From Paracraurococcus sp049315625 (GTDB lineage Bacteria > Pseudomonadota > Alphaproteobacteria > Acetobacterales > Acetobacteraceae), in contig JBMOJU010000145.1 of the NCBI GenBank assembly GCA_049315625.1, positions 1-11,839 on the forward strand: 11,839 nt of DNA, written 5' to 3'. This document shows positions 1-7,069 of this stretch, piece by piece (the stretch's first letter is position 1; each line of letters opens with the position of its first letter). The notes below the pieces were generated by a model that saw only the letters and a list, made by a program, of their open reading frames with translations, was not told where the DNA came from and made no database searches. The position numbers and the translations under genes are program-made.

Positions 1-1
1 C

Positions 2-874
2 TTCGCCGGCGGCTGCGCCGGCGCCTTCACCGGCGTGCTGATGGCCGAGGCCTCGGCCCGCACCGTGGACCGGCAGCGCGGCCGGGCGCTGGGCTGGGTG
101 ATGGCCGGGCAATCGCTGACCCTGCTGGTCGGCGTGCCGGCGTCGGCGGCGATCGGCACGCTGATCGGCTGGCGCGGGGTCAATGTCTGCGTCGCGGCGC
201 TGGCGGTGCTGGCGGCGCTCGGCCTCTTCGTCACCACGCTGCGGCCGGTCGATGGCCCGCGCAAGGCCGGCACCAAGCCGCCCAGCCTGCGCGCCGCGCT
301 GTCCCCGCGGGTGCTGAACCTGTTGGCGATGGGGGTGGCTGAGCGGATCTGCTACGGCCTGACCGCGGTCTATTTCGCCACCTTCCTGCAATCCACCTAT
401 GCGCTCTCGCTCGGCGAGGTGGCGGTGCCGCTGGCGCTGTTCGCGCTGGGCAATATCGGCGGCACCATCCTCGGCGGGCAGTTGGCGGACCGGCTGCGCG
501 ACCGGATGCTGACCTTCGCCGCGGCGATGCTGGTGTCCGGCGTGGTGGCGCTGGCGCTGTTCGGCTGGCAGGCCGGGCTGGTGCCGACCCTGGTGCTCGG
601 CTTCCTCTATGTGCTGGTGAACGCCATCGCCCGGCCCAGCCTGATGGCCGCCATGGCCAATGTGCCGGATGAGGTGCGCGGCACCGTGCTCGGGCTCAAC
701 GTCACCTCGGCCAGCTTCGGCTGGCTCGGCGCCGCCTCGCTGGGCGGCTGGATGATGGCCGGGGTCGGCTTCGCCGGCTTCGGGCCGCTGACCGCCGCTG
801 TCGCGGTGCTCGGCGCCGGGCTGGCGCTGGCCGGACGCCGGCTCGCCAATCCGGCGTCAGCCCCGGCGCCTTGA
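2..874 (+). CDS. MFS transporter (DHA1-like), C-terminal part, 5' truncated by the window
   Basis: This is the C-terminal roughly 290 residues of a 12-helix major facilitator superfamily carrier in the inner membrane. The reading frame is open from base 2, so the true start lies outside the window; the GTG at 35 is internal. The first residues look like the end of TM4. They are followed by a basic RGRALG loop and a glycine- and proline-rich helix containing GVPASAAIG, which resembles motif C of drug:proton antiporters. A charged central loop (about residues 80-100 of the fragment) then separates the halves, and six further hydrophobic segments complete the second half, including a GGQLADRLRDR loop typical of MFS cytoplasmic motif A. 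Substrate cannot be told; sugar- or drug-type efflux is the usual annotation of such sequences. It is convergent with the P450 gene, 78 nt away, so it is not part of that operon. The family call is secure, the substrate unknown. Confidence 0.9.
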   Translation, partial: FAGGCAGAFTGVLMAEASARTVDRQRGRALGWVMAGQSLTLLVGVPASAAIGTLIGWRGVNVCVAALAVLAALGLFVTTLRPVDGPRKAGTKPPSLRAALSPRVLNLLAMGVAERICYGLTAVYFATFLQSTYALSLGEVAVPLALFALGNIGGTILGGQLADRLRDRMLTFAAAMLVSGVVALALFGWQAGLVPTLVLGFLYVLVNAIARPSLMAAMANVPDEVRGTVLGLNVTSASFGWLGAASLGGWMMAGVGFAGFGPLTAAVAVLGAGLALAGRRLANPASAPAP

Positions 875-952
875 TCAGCGGCCGGGGGATGGCGCGCGCG
901 GCGCCGATCCGCCAGGCCGGGCGAGGGCTGCGGCGCAATGCCGGACGGTGGG

Positions 953-2170
953 TCAGCCGAGCCGCACGGGCAGGTTGAGGAAGCCGCGGAACCGCGCGCG
1001 GCCGCCGCGGACCGGCGGGGCGGCCAGCGCGTAGCCGGGGAAGCGCGCCAGGAAGCGGGCGATCGCCACGCGGCCTTCCAGCCGCGCCAGCGCCAGCCCG
1101 GCGCATTGATGCGCCCCGGCGGCGAAGGCCAGATGCCGGTTCGGCGTGCGGCCGACATCGAAGCGCTCCGGGTCCGGGAACTGCGCCGGGTCGCGGTTGG
1201 CGGCGCCGATGCAGAGCGTGATCAGCGTCCCCTTCGGCACCGCGACGCCATCGATTTCGGTATCCAGCGCCGCGCTGCGATTGCCGAGCTGGTTGGAGCT
1301 TTCGAAGCGAAGCACCTCCTCCACCGCCGTGCCGATCAGCCCTGGGTCGGCGAGCAGCCGGCGCAACTCGGCGGGGTGGCGCAGCAGCGCCTCCAGCCCG
1401 TTGCCAATGAGGTTGGTGGTGGTCTCGTGGCCCGCATTCAGCAGGAAGATGCAATTGTGCAGCAGCTCCTGCTCGGTCAGCCGGTCGCCCGACTCCTCGC
1501 CCTGGATCAGCCGGGTCAGCACGCAGGTGGCGGGGTCGCGCGGTGCGGCGCGGCGGCGGGCGACGAGGCCGCGGAGGTAGTCGAGGAACTCCGTGACCGC
1601 GGCATTGCCGCGCGCCGCGATCTCCGGCCGCACCACGGGTTCGAGCGCGCCGAGGATGGCCAGCGACCAGCCGCGCAGCGGGGCGCGTTCCTCGACCGGC
1701 ACGCCGAGCAGGGTGCCGATCACCTCGATCGGGATGGCGGCGGCGAAATCCTCGATCAGGTCGGCCTCGCCCCGCGCGGCCATCAGGTCCAGCAGCCGGT
1801 CGACCAGAGCCACCAGCCCGGGCTCCATCCCGGAGATCGCGCGGGGCGTCAGCGCGCCGATGATCAGCCGGCGGACCCGGGTGTGCAGCGGCGGGTCGTT
1901 GAAGACCAGGCTGGTGGTGTGGTGCTCGAACAGCGGCGTCGCGCCGTATTTCGGTGCGAACTCCACCGTCTTGTCGGAGGAGAAGGTCCTGGTGTCGCGG
2001 TAGACCCGGTCGAGATCCGCCCAGCGGCTGAGCAGCAGCATGGCGTCCGGCATCCACTTCACCGGCGCGTGGTCGCGCAGCGCGCGGTAGGTCGGGAAGG
2101 GGTCGGCGTAGAATTCCGGCGGCAGGGCGCGCAGGTTGAAGCACTCCGCCAGCGCGATCGGATCCTTCAT
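953..2170 (-). CDS. Cytochrome P450 (bacterial soluble type)
   Basis: This 405-residue protein is a heme-thiolate monooxygenase, of typical length for a soluble bacterial CYP. It has no N-terminal membrane anchor, so it should be cytoplasmic and rely on separate redox partners. Diagnostic motifs are all intact: C-helix H96 and R100 after NDPP; the I-helix oxygen-activation motif AGHETTT at 246-252; the K-helix ExxR at E285-R288; and the heme-binding loop F349-xx-G352-x-H354-x-C356-x-G358 with C356 as proximal thiolate ligand. The start is supported by a GGGAGG Shine-Dalgarno sequence on the minus strand (positions 2179-2184), 8 nt from the ATG. It is the last gene of the five-gene minus-strand run, 51 nt after the AspT-like transporter. 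The substrate is unknown. No ferredoxin or ferredoxin reductase gene is visible in the window, so electrons must come from elsewhere. Context suggests an oxidation step linked to the upstream PLP/AtuA genes, which is inference. Confidence 0.95.
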   Translation of the reverse strand: MKDPIALAECFNLRALPPEFYADPFPTYRALRDHAPVKWMPDAMLLLSRWADLDRVYRDTRTFSSDKTVEFAPKYGATPLFEHHTTSLVFNDPPLHTRVRRLIIGALTPRAISGMEPGLVALVDRLLDLMAARGEADLIEDFAAAIPIEVIGTLLGVPVEERAPLRGWSLAILGALEPVVRPEIAARGNAAVTEFLDYLRGLVARRRAAPRDPATCVLTRLIQGEESGDRLTEQELLHNCIFLLNAGHETTTNLIGNGLEALLRHPAELRRLLADPGLIGTAVEEVLRFESSNQLGNRSAALDTEIDGVAVPKGTLITLCIGAANRDPAQFPDPERFDVGRTPNRHLAFAAGAHQCAGLALARLEGRVAIARFLARFPGYALAAPPVRGGRARFRGFLNLPVRLG

Positions 2171-2221
2171 TGGTGCTGCCTCCCGGCCCGCGCCGGATCA
2201 GGCCCCGGCCGCCGGGCGGCG

Positions 2222-3907
2222 TCAACGCATCAGGTGGACGATCACCCCACCGAACACGGTGAGGATGATGTTGCCCAGCGCATAGGGCAGGGTGAAGCCC
2301 AGTACCGGCGTGGCGCTGCGCGCCTTGTCCTGCACCGCGACCATCGCCGCGGTCATGGTCTGCGCCCCGCAGGTGGCACCGAGCAGCAGCACCGGGTTCA
2401 TCCGCAGCACGTAGCGGCCGAAATACAGCGCGGCGATCGGCGGCAGCAGGGCGCAGACTGCGCCGGCGGCGAAGACCGTCAGCCCGTATTCCGCGACCGC
2501 CTCCAGGAACATCGGCCCGGCATGCAGGCCGGTGGCACCGACGAAAGCGGCCAGCCCGAAGCTGCGCAGGAAGTCGGCGGTCGCATCCGGGATCGCGCCG
2601 ACCACGTCCGGCCGCACCGCCCGCGCCCAGCCGAGCAGCAGCCCTAGCAGGAGCACGCCGACCGAGGCCGAGAGGGTGAAGGCCATCTCGCCCCAGCCGA
2701 GCGGGACGATGCCGACAAGCACGCCGACGCCGACGCCCAGGCCGAGGGTGACAAGGTCGGTCGCGGAGGTCGCGCGCAGCGGCCGGCCGAGGCTGCCGGC
2801 GGCGGCTTCCACCTGCTCCGGCGCGCCGACCAGGGTGACGATGTCGCCGCGCTGCAACTGCGTGCCGGCCGCCACCGGGATGTCCTGCCCGGCGCGGCGG
2901 ATCCGGCGCAGCGACACCGCCCAGCCGCGCGGATCCTCGGCGTAGTCGCCCAGCGGCCGCTCGGTCCATTCGCCGTTCGCCACGATGGCGTCGAGCGTGA
3001 GCACGGGGATGTCGAGCAATTCCTGGTCGGCGACCTCCGGCCCGAAGGCCGGGCCGGCCGGCAGCATGAATTCGGATCGCCCGGCCAGTGCCACCACGTC
3101 GCCGCGGCGCAGCACCGTGTCGCGCGTCGCGTCCTGCAGGATGCCGTCGCGGCGCAGGCGAAGCACGAAGACCCGCGGGATGCCGGCGGCGATGGTGCAG
3201 GCTTCGGCCGCCGCCAGCCCGTCGAAGGCGGGATTCTCCACCACGAAGGCGCGTGCCGCGAAGGGCCGCCAGGCGGAGACGAGGCCGGGCGCGGCGGGCT
3301 TGATCCCCAGGCTGTCCTCCAGCTTGCGTGCCTCCGCCTGCAGGTCGAAGCCCAGCATCCGCGGGGCGATCAGCGGCATGAACCAGAGTTCGGCAAAGAA
3401 GCCGAACAGGTAGGTCAGCGCATCGGCGATGGCGATGTGGCTGGTCCAGCGGGCGCGCGTCTCGGCATCGACCGGCAGGGCGGCGATGGCATCCGCCGCG
3501 GTGCCGATGGCGGCCGACTGGGTCAGCGCGCCGGACAGCAGCCCGGCTGACAGCCCGGGGTCGAGCCCGAGCAGCGTCGCCGCGGCGAAGACGGCGGCCA
3601 GGCCGACGACGCACTGGAACACGGTGATGGCGACCAGCGGCGCCGCGCCGCTTTTGAGGCTGCGGAAGAATTGCGGCCCGCAGACATAGCCGTTGGCAAA
3701 AAGGAAGAGCAGGAACAGGAAGGATTTCAGCGCCGGGCTCACCTCCGCCCCCGACTGGCCGATGACCAGGCCGGCGAACAGCGCGCCGGTGACCGGGCCG
3801 AAGGCGAAGCCGGCGATCTTCAGCCGTCCGAGCAGGGTGCCAAGCGCTACGACCAGCGCCAGCGCCACCTCCGGATGGCCCCTCAGCAGGGCGGCGGCGA
3901 TTTCCAT
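2222..3907 (-). CDS. AspT/YidE/YbjL-type transporter (aspartate:alanine exchanger family) with two RCK_C domains
   Basis: This 561-residue inner-membrane carrier has the architecture of the AAEx family. Residues 1-185 form a first membrane half with helices near 13-28, 35-50, 60-75, 88-115, 120-145 and 155-180. Two consecutive TrkA-C (RCK_C) regulatory domains follow at about 205-285 and 295-375, each ending in a LRRGDVVALAG/LQRGDIVTLVG strand. A second membrane half spans 380-561 and contains GATCGAQTMTAAM near 510-522, mirrored by GALTQSAAIGTA at 126-137 in the first half. Characterised AspT (Tetragenococcus) exchanges L-aspartate for L-alanine and is coupled to a PLP-dependent decarboxylase. 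Here the operon also has a PLP enzyme, but not a decarboxylase, so substrate and counter-substrate are probably different amino or organic acids (inference). The start is supported by GGGGAG at 3918-3923 on the minus strand, 10 nt from the ATG. There are 64 nt to the upstream AtuA_C-like gene and 51 nt to the downstream P450. Confidence 0.9.
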   Translation of the reverse strand: MEIAAALLRGHPEVALALVVALGTLLGRLKIAGFAFGPVTGALFAGLVIGQSGAEVSPALKSFLFLLFLFANGYVCGPQFFRSLKSGAAPLVAITVFQCVVGLAAVFAAATLLGLDPGLSAGLLSGALTQSAAIGTAADAIAALPVDAETRARWTSHIAIADALTYLFGFFAELWFMPLIAPRMLGFDLQAEARKLEDSLGIKPAAPGLVSAWRPFAARAFVVENPAFDGLAAAEACTIAAGIPRVFVLRLRRDGILQDATRDTVLRRGDVVALAGRSEFMLPAGPAFGPEVADQELLDIPVLTLDAIVANGEWTERPLGDYAEDPRGWAVSLRRIRRAGQDIPVAAGTQLQRGDIVTLVGAPEQVEAAAGSLGRPLRATSATDLVTLGLGVGVGVLVGIVPLGWGEMAFTLSASVGVLLLGLLLGWARAVRPDVVGAIPDATADFLRSFGLAAFVGATGLHAGPMFLEAVAEYGLTVFAAGAVCALLPPIAALYFGRYVLRMNPVLLLGATCGAQTMTAAMVAVQDKARSATPVLGFTLPYALGNIILTVFGGVIVHLMR

Positions 3908-3971
3908 GGACGGCGGGCTCCCCGATTCCCGCAGACGGTAACGGGGAAGTGAGAAACGGGAAAGCGGCCGC
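3908..3971 (-). other. 64-nt inter-gene spacer with TTCCCG/CGGGAA inverted repeat
   Basis: This is the widest gap in the five-gene operon. TTCCCG (3926-3931) and CGGGAA (3957-3962) could pair around a 25-nt loop, with a second CGGGGAA in between offering an alternative partner. The spacer carries the transporter's GGGGAG ribosome site. No promoter-like pair was found, so it may simply be a spacer, or a processing or attenuation site that sets carrier level (inference). Confidence 0.25.
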
Positions 3972-4316
3972 TCAGGCCGGCAACAGCGCCCGCGGCACGC
4001 GCACCGTCAGCGACAGCAAGCGGAAGGACTGCGTCTTGCCATGGCCGTCGAGGTTGAGGCTGCCGTTCACCCCACCTTCCAGCACGTCGTCGACGACGAA
4101 GTTGAAGGCGTGCAGCAGCGGCAGGTCGTAGCGCGTGCAGCGCGTCGCGCCGCGATGCGCGAACAGCGCCAGCACACGCTCCTCCGTCACCTGTTCCGCC
4201 AGCAGGGGATACAGCGCCGGGTCGTAGGGGATCAGCGACATGTTGCCGCGGTTGCCCTTGTCCCCGGCCCGGCTGTGGGCAACCGCGTGCAGCGGGACGT
4301 CCACGGTATCGCTCAT
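3972..4316 (-). CDS. AtuA C-terminal-domain-like small protein
   Basis: This 114-residue soluble protein resembles the C-terminal domain that follows the DUF1446 region in long AtuA proteins of acyclic terpene utilisation. It shows the signature SRAGDKGNRGN near residues 15-25, a YPLLAEQVTEERV helix, the basic RGATRCTRYDLP strand, a FNFVVDDVLEGGV segment and a final LDGHGKTQSFRLLSL strand. Its role in AtuA is not biochemically settled; the family is linked to degradation of citronellyl-CoA-type acyl substrates. Here it is a free-standing gene whose ATG overlaps the stop of the preceding AtuA gene by one base (TGATG), so translational coupling and a two-subunit complex are likely. A GGGAG ribosome site (4325-4329, minus strand) sits inside the end of that gene, 8 nt from the start. 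The stop at 3972 is followed by a 64-nt gap before the transporter. Confidence 0.85.
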   Translation of the reverse strand: MSDTVDVPLHAVAHSRAGDKGNRGNMSLIPYDPALYPLLAEQVTEERVLALFAHRGATRCTRYDLPLLHAFNFVVDDVLEGGVNGSLNLDGHGKTQSFRLLSLTVRVPRALLPA

Positions 4317-5695
4317 CAGACCATCTCCCGTGCGGTCCGCACCACGACGCTGGTCGGCACCCGCTCGCGCAGCACCAGGTAGCTGCGCGTCAGGATGCGC
4401 GGGGTCAGCCGCCAGCGGGCGCCGCCGGTGCCCGCCGTGCCGCAGCAGAGCAGGGCCAGCACCTCCCGCGCTGCCTGGTCGACCGCGTCGCGGTCGGCGC
4501 CCTCGGCCGCCAGGCGGATGCGCAGCTCCGGCGGCTCCGGCCCGTCATAGGCGCGCCAGAGCGTGCCGGCATCGCTGTCCAGCACACTGCCGATGCCGAT
4601 GAGGTCGACCCGCGCCCGCACCGGCAGGCCGCGCATCTCCAGCCGGCGGTGCAGCACATCGGCGGTGGCTTTCGCCCGCGCCAGCGCATTGGGCCCGGCG
4701 ACGGACACCTCGCCCTCGCCCAGCCAGGTGCCTTCGAAGCAGGCCGTCACCTTCAGCGTGTCCGGCCGCGGCCGGCCGCGCAGGCCATGCACCGCGACGC
4801 GGTCCTGGCCGACCTGCTCCACCGAACAGCCGGTGATGTCGAGCACCACGTCCGGCGTGATGTAGCGCGCCGGGTCGTGCAGCTCGTACAGCAGCTGCTC
4901 CTTTACCGTGCGCAGGTCGACGATGCCGCCGGTATCCGCCGGCTTGGTGATGACGAGGCCGCCCTCCGCCGTCACCTCGGCGATCGGGAAGCCGATATTG
5001 GCCGGCTCGGGGATGTCCTTGAAGCCGGGGTCCCAGAAGACGCCGCCGGTGACCTGGCTGCCGCATTCCAGCAGGTGGCCGCAGGCGGCGCCGACCGCCA
5101 GCTTCTCCCAATCCTCGAAGCTCCAGCCGAAATGGTGGACCAGCGGCGCGATGGCGAGCGCGGGGTCGGAGGTCCGTCCCGCCACCACGACATCGGCGCC
5201 CTGGCGCAGGGCGTCGACCAGCGGCTCGGCGCCGATATAGGCATTGGCGGCGACCAGGCGGGCCGATTTGGTGTCGATGCTGTCATCGGCCTCGTGCACC
5301 GGCAGCTGGTCCAGCGCGATGCTGCTGCTGACATCGTCGCCGCCGACCACTGCGATGCGGCACTCGGGCAACCCCAGCCGCAGCGCCAGCCGCGCCACCA
5401 GCCGCGCCGCGGCGGGCGGGTTGGCGGCGCCGAAATTGCCGAGGATGGGGATGCGGTGCGCCACGCAGTCGCGCAGCACGGGTTCCAGCAGCCGCTCCAG
5501 CATGGGCTCGTAGCCAAGCTCCGGGTCGCGCCGACGTTCGAGCTGCGCCAGTGCCACGGTGCGCTCGCCGAGCGTCTCGAAGAACAGCGCCGCCGGCTTG
5601 CCGCTGGCGACCAGGGCGCGGACCACCGGGATGGGTGCATCGACGCGGTCGCCGGAGAAGCCGGCGCCGTTGCCGACCAGGAAAATGTCGTTCAT
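4316..5695 (-). CDS. AtuA family protein (DUF1446, acyclic terpene utilisation AtuA-like)
   Basis: This 459-residue protein matches the DUF1446/AtuA core domain along its whole length. Conserved stretches are the N-terminal LVGNGAGFSGDR (6-17), FFETLGERTVALAQL (38-52), the GYEPMLERLLEPVL helix (61-74), ILGNFGAANP (84-93), AGRTSDPALAIAPLVHHFGW (172-191), HLLECGSQVTGG (207-218), the KPADTGGIVD turn (251-260) and a late CFEGTW segment (319-324). AtuA proteins belong to a citronellol/geraniol catabolic cluster and are assumed to act on acyl-CoA-like intermediates, but the catalysed reaction is not established. In Pseudomonas AtuA the C-terminal domain is fused; here it is the next gene, overlapping by one base. 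The ATG at 5695 is chosen over upstream in-frame starts because AAGGGAG lies 5 nt before it and homology begins there; a start near 5779 would run into the preceding gene. The gap to the upstream PLP gene is 34 nt. None of the other atu genes (AtuC/AtuF carboxylase subunits, AtuE hydratase) is present, so terpene degradation is doubtful. Confidence 0.9.
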   Translation of the reverse strand: MNDIFLVGNGAGFSGDRVDAPIPVVRALVASGKPAALFFETLGERTVALAQLERRRDPELGYEPMLERLLEPVLRDCVAHRIPILGNFGAANPPAAARLVARLALRLGLPECRIAVVGGDDVSSSIALDQLPVHEADDSIDTKSARLVAANAYIGAEPLVDALRQGADVVVAGRTSDPALAIAPLVHHFGWSFEDWEKLAVGAACGHLLECGSQVTGGVFWDPGFKDIPEPANIGFPIAEVTAEGGLVITKPADTGGIVDLRTVKEQLLYELHDPARYITPDVVLDITGCSVEQVGQDRVAVHGLRGRPRPDTLKVTACFEGTWLGEGEVSVAGPNALARAKATADVLHRRLEMRGLPVRARVDLIGIGSVLDSDAGTLWRAYDGPEPPELRIRLAAEGADRDAVDQAAREVLALLCCGTAGTGGARWRLTPRILTRSYLVLRERVPTSVVVRTAREMV

Positions 5696-5700
5696 GGGCG

Positions 5701-5707
5701 CTCCCTT
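5701..5707 (-). promoter_or_regulatory. Ribosome binding site of the AtuA-family gene
   Basis: AAGGGAG on the minus strand, 5 nt from the ATG at 5695, decides this start over upstream in-frame alternatives that would overlap the PLP-enzyme gene. Confidence 0.65.
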
Positions 5708-5729
5708 TCCGGCATCATCGCGCCGGGGG

Positions 5730-6911
5730 TCAGGCGCCGCAACCGGCCAGCGCCCGGCCCAGCAGCGCCGCGTCCTCATCCGCCAGCGCGATCGGGTTCA
5801 CCGCCAGGATGCCGTGGCGGATGCGCGACGCATCGAGGTGGATGGCCGGCGCCTGCGCCCGCAGCCAGGCCTCCGCCCGCCGCGCGGTGGCGGCATCGGG
5901 CAGGTGCCATTCCAGCAGCGGCAGGCCGGGCTTGGCGCCGTCCGGCACCAGGCGCAGTCGCAACGGCGCCGCGGCGCGCGCCACGGCTTCCAGCCGCGCC
6001 GTCCAGCGCGCGGTGCGGGACGCCGGGTCCTCGGCGACGAAGCGGTTCAGGGCGACGATCAGCCCGACGATCTCCTCCTTCCCCGTCTTGCACGAACGGC
6101 CGATCCCGTGATGCGGCAGGCCGCGCAACTGCGCGGCCGGGGCGAATTCCGCGGGCGGCGTGAACTGTGCCTCCGGCAGGTCGAGGTCGAGCATTTGCAG
6201 CAGCGCGGAGGAGACCAGGTCGCGCCGCCCGGCGAGGATACCGCTGGCCTGCGGCCCGCCCAGCGCCTTGCCGCCGGAGAAGCACACCAAATCGGCGCCC
6301 GCCGCCAGGAAGCGCCGCAGGTTCTCCCGCGGCGGCAATTGCGCCGCGGCATCGACCAGGACGGGGATGCCGCGGGCATGGGCGATGGCGGCGACCTCCG
6401 GCAGGGACGGTTCGCCGTTCGGCCCGGCCAGCCAATAGATCGCGGCGGTGCGCGGGCCGATGGCGTCGGCGATCTCCCACGGTGCGGCGTCGCGCACGCC
6501 GGGGCCGCTGATGCGGTCGGGGATGCCGACCTCGACGATCCGCCCGCCGGCCACGCGGATGGCGCGGTCGTACATGTTGCGCTGGCTGCGGATGGCGATG
6601 AATTCGTTGGGCATCCCTTCGGTGTCCGGCAGCCGGTTCATCGCCCCGGGGTCGAGCCGCGCCATGCAGGCCGCCGCCCCCAGCAGCAGCGCGGCGGAGG
6701 CACCGGCGGTGACGATGCCGGCTTCCGCGCCCGTCGCGGTGGTGATGGCGCGGCTGGCGGCGGCCTGCAGCGCCGGCATCTCCACCGTCACCCGTGCGGC
6801 TTCGGCCATGGCCGCCAGCACCTCCGGCGCCATGGTGCCGCCCGAGAGGCGGGTGTTGGTGCCATAGGCGTTGACGATGCGCGGGACGCCGAGAGTGTCG
6901 AGCAGGCTCAT
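5730..6911 (-). CDS. SelA/DgaE-like PLP-dependent enzyme (fold type I)
   Basis: This 393-residue cytoplasmic enzyme belongs to the selenocysteine synthase-like branch of PLP enzymes, close in layout to D-glucosaminate-6-phosphate ammonia-lyase (DgaE). It opens with the family-typical NAYGTNTRLSGG (14-25). It has the TAGASAALLL segment (68-77) expected to bind the PLP phosphate, D187 in VLVDAAAQLP to pair with the pyridine nitrogen, the Schiff-base lysine K215 in FSGGKALGGPQASG, and GRSCKTGKEEIVGL (271-284). It is shorter than true SelA (about 460 residues) and lacks an N-terminal tRNA-binding domain. There is no selB or tRNA-Sec nearby, so selenocysteine synthesis is unlikely. A beta- or alpha,beta-elimination (ammonia-lyase or dehydratase) on an amino-acid or amino-sugar-acid substrate is the best guess. 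It is the first gene of the minus-strand run. The ATG at 6911 begins the homology, but no clear Shine-Dalgarno precedes it. Exact substrate unknown. Confidence 0.87.
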   Translation of the reverse strand: MSLLDTLGVPRIVNAYGTNTRLSGGTMAPEVLAAMAEAARVTVEMPALQAAASRAITTATGAEAGIVTAGASAALLLGAAACMARLDPGAMNRLPDTEGMPNEFIAIRSQRNMYDRAIRVAGGRIVEVGIPDRISGPGVRDAAPWEIADAIGPRTAAIYWLAGPNGEPSLPEVAAIAHARGIPVLVDAAAQLPPRENLRRFLAAGADLVCFSGGKALGGPQASGILAGRRDLVSSALLQMLDLDLPEAQFTPPAEFAPAAQLRGLPHHGIGRSCKTGKEEIVGLIVALNRFVAEDPASRTARWTARLEAVARAAAPLRLRLVPDGAKPGLPLLEWHLPDAATARRAEAWLRAQAPAIHLDASRIRHGILAVNPIALADEDAALLGRALAGCGA

Positions 6912-6939
6912 GCGCCGCAGGCTAGCCCGCACAGGCCGG

Positions 6940-7025
6940 GGTTGTCGCGCGTCTGGGTTGTGTCCTGGCGTACGTCCTGCCGCGGTCCCGGAACGATAGG
7001 TTTGCCGCCGGCGACCTCGACAACC
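6940..7025. repeat. 8-bp inverted repeat (GGTTGTCG / CGACAACC), possible operator half-sites
   Basis: The two arms at 6940-6947 and 7018-7025 are exact reverse complements and flank the centre of the divergent promoter region. The right arm overlaps the tentative minus-strand -35 box. An 8-bp match of this kind can arise by chance in GC-rich DNA, so functional significance is uncertain. Confidence 0.35.
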
Positions 7026-7057
7026 GCCCCGGCCCGGGCTTGCCTGGACCACCGCCC

Positions 7058-7062
7058 CGGAG
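7058..7062 (+). promoter_or_regulatory. Ribosome binding site of the M20 hydrolase
   Basis: CGGAG lies 7 nt before the ATG at 7070 and supports this start over the in-frame TTG at 7040. Confidence 0.55.
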
Positions 7063-7069
7063 CCACGCC

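Larger units (their letters stand above)
6912..7069. promoter_or_regulatory. Divergent intergenic region with probable back-to-back promoters and an 8-bp inverted repeat
   Basis: These 158 nt separate the start of the minus-strand PLP-enzyme operon from the start of the plus-strand M20 hydrolase, so promoters for both should lie here. Seen directly: GGTTGTCG at 6940-6947 and its exact inverse CGACAACC at 7018-7025, 70 nt apart, plus another GGTTGT at 6956-6961 as a direct repeat of the first half-site. On the minus strand a weak sigma-70-like pair can be read: TTGTCG (7018-7023) and TATCGT (6993-6998) with a long 19-nt spacer. No convincing promoter for the plus strand was found. The short island around 6991-7004 is the least GC-rich part. 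Operator function of the repeat is inference; no regulator gene is in the window. Confidence 0.4.

Noticed and set aside
891..905. GGCGC/GCGCC inverted repeat between the MFS and P450 genes as a terminator
   Set aside because: The stem is only 5 bp and made of alternating GC, which is common by chance here, and no T-run follows.
938..2647. 569-codon open frame on the plus strand antisense to the P450 and transporter
   Set aside because: Composition is dominated by Gln, Arg, Gly and Ala with no recognisable motif. The opposite strand carries the complete P450 with all catalytic residues.
702..3614. 970-codon open frame on the minus strand spanning the P450 and the transporter
   Set aside because: It is out of frame with both genes, is extremely rich in Arg/Ala/Gly/Pro, shows no domain, and contains scrambled echoes of the real proteins. 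It is a by-product of high GC at third codon positions.
4316..5695. Calling the locus an acyclic terpene (citronellol/geraniol) degradation cluster
   Set aside because: Only AtuA-like proteins are present. The geranyl-CoA carboxylase, hydratase and dehydrogenase genes expected in such a cluster are missing, and the neighbours handle amino-acid-like compounds.
5730..6911. Assignment of the PLP gene as selenocysteine synthase selA
   Set aside because: It is too short for SelA, has no tRNA-binding N-terminal domain, and there is no selB or tRNA-Sec in the window. DgaE-like enzymes fit better.
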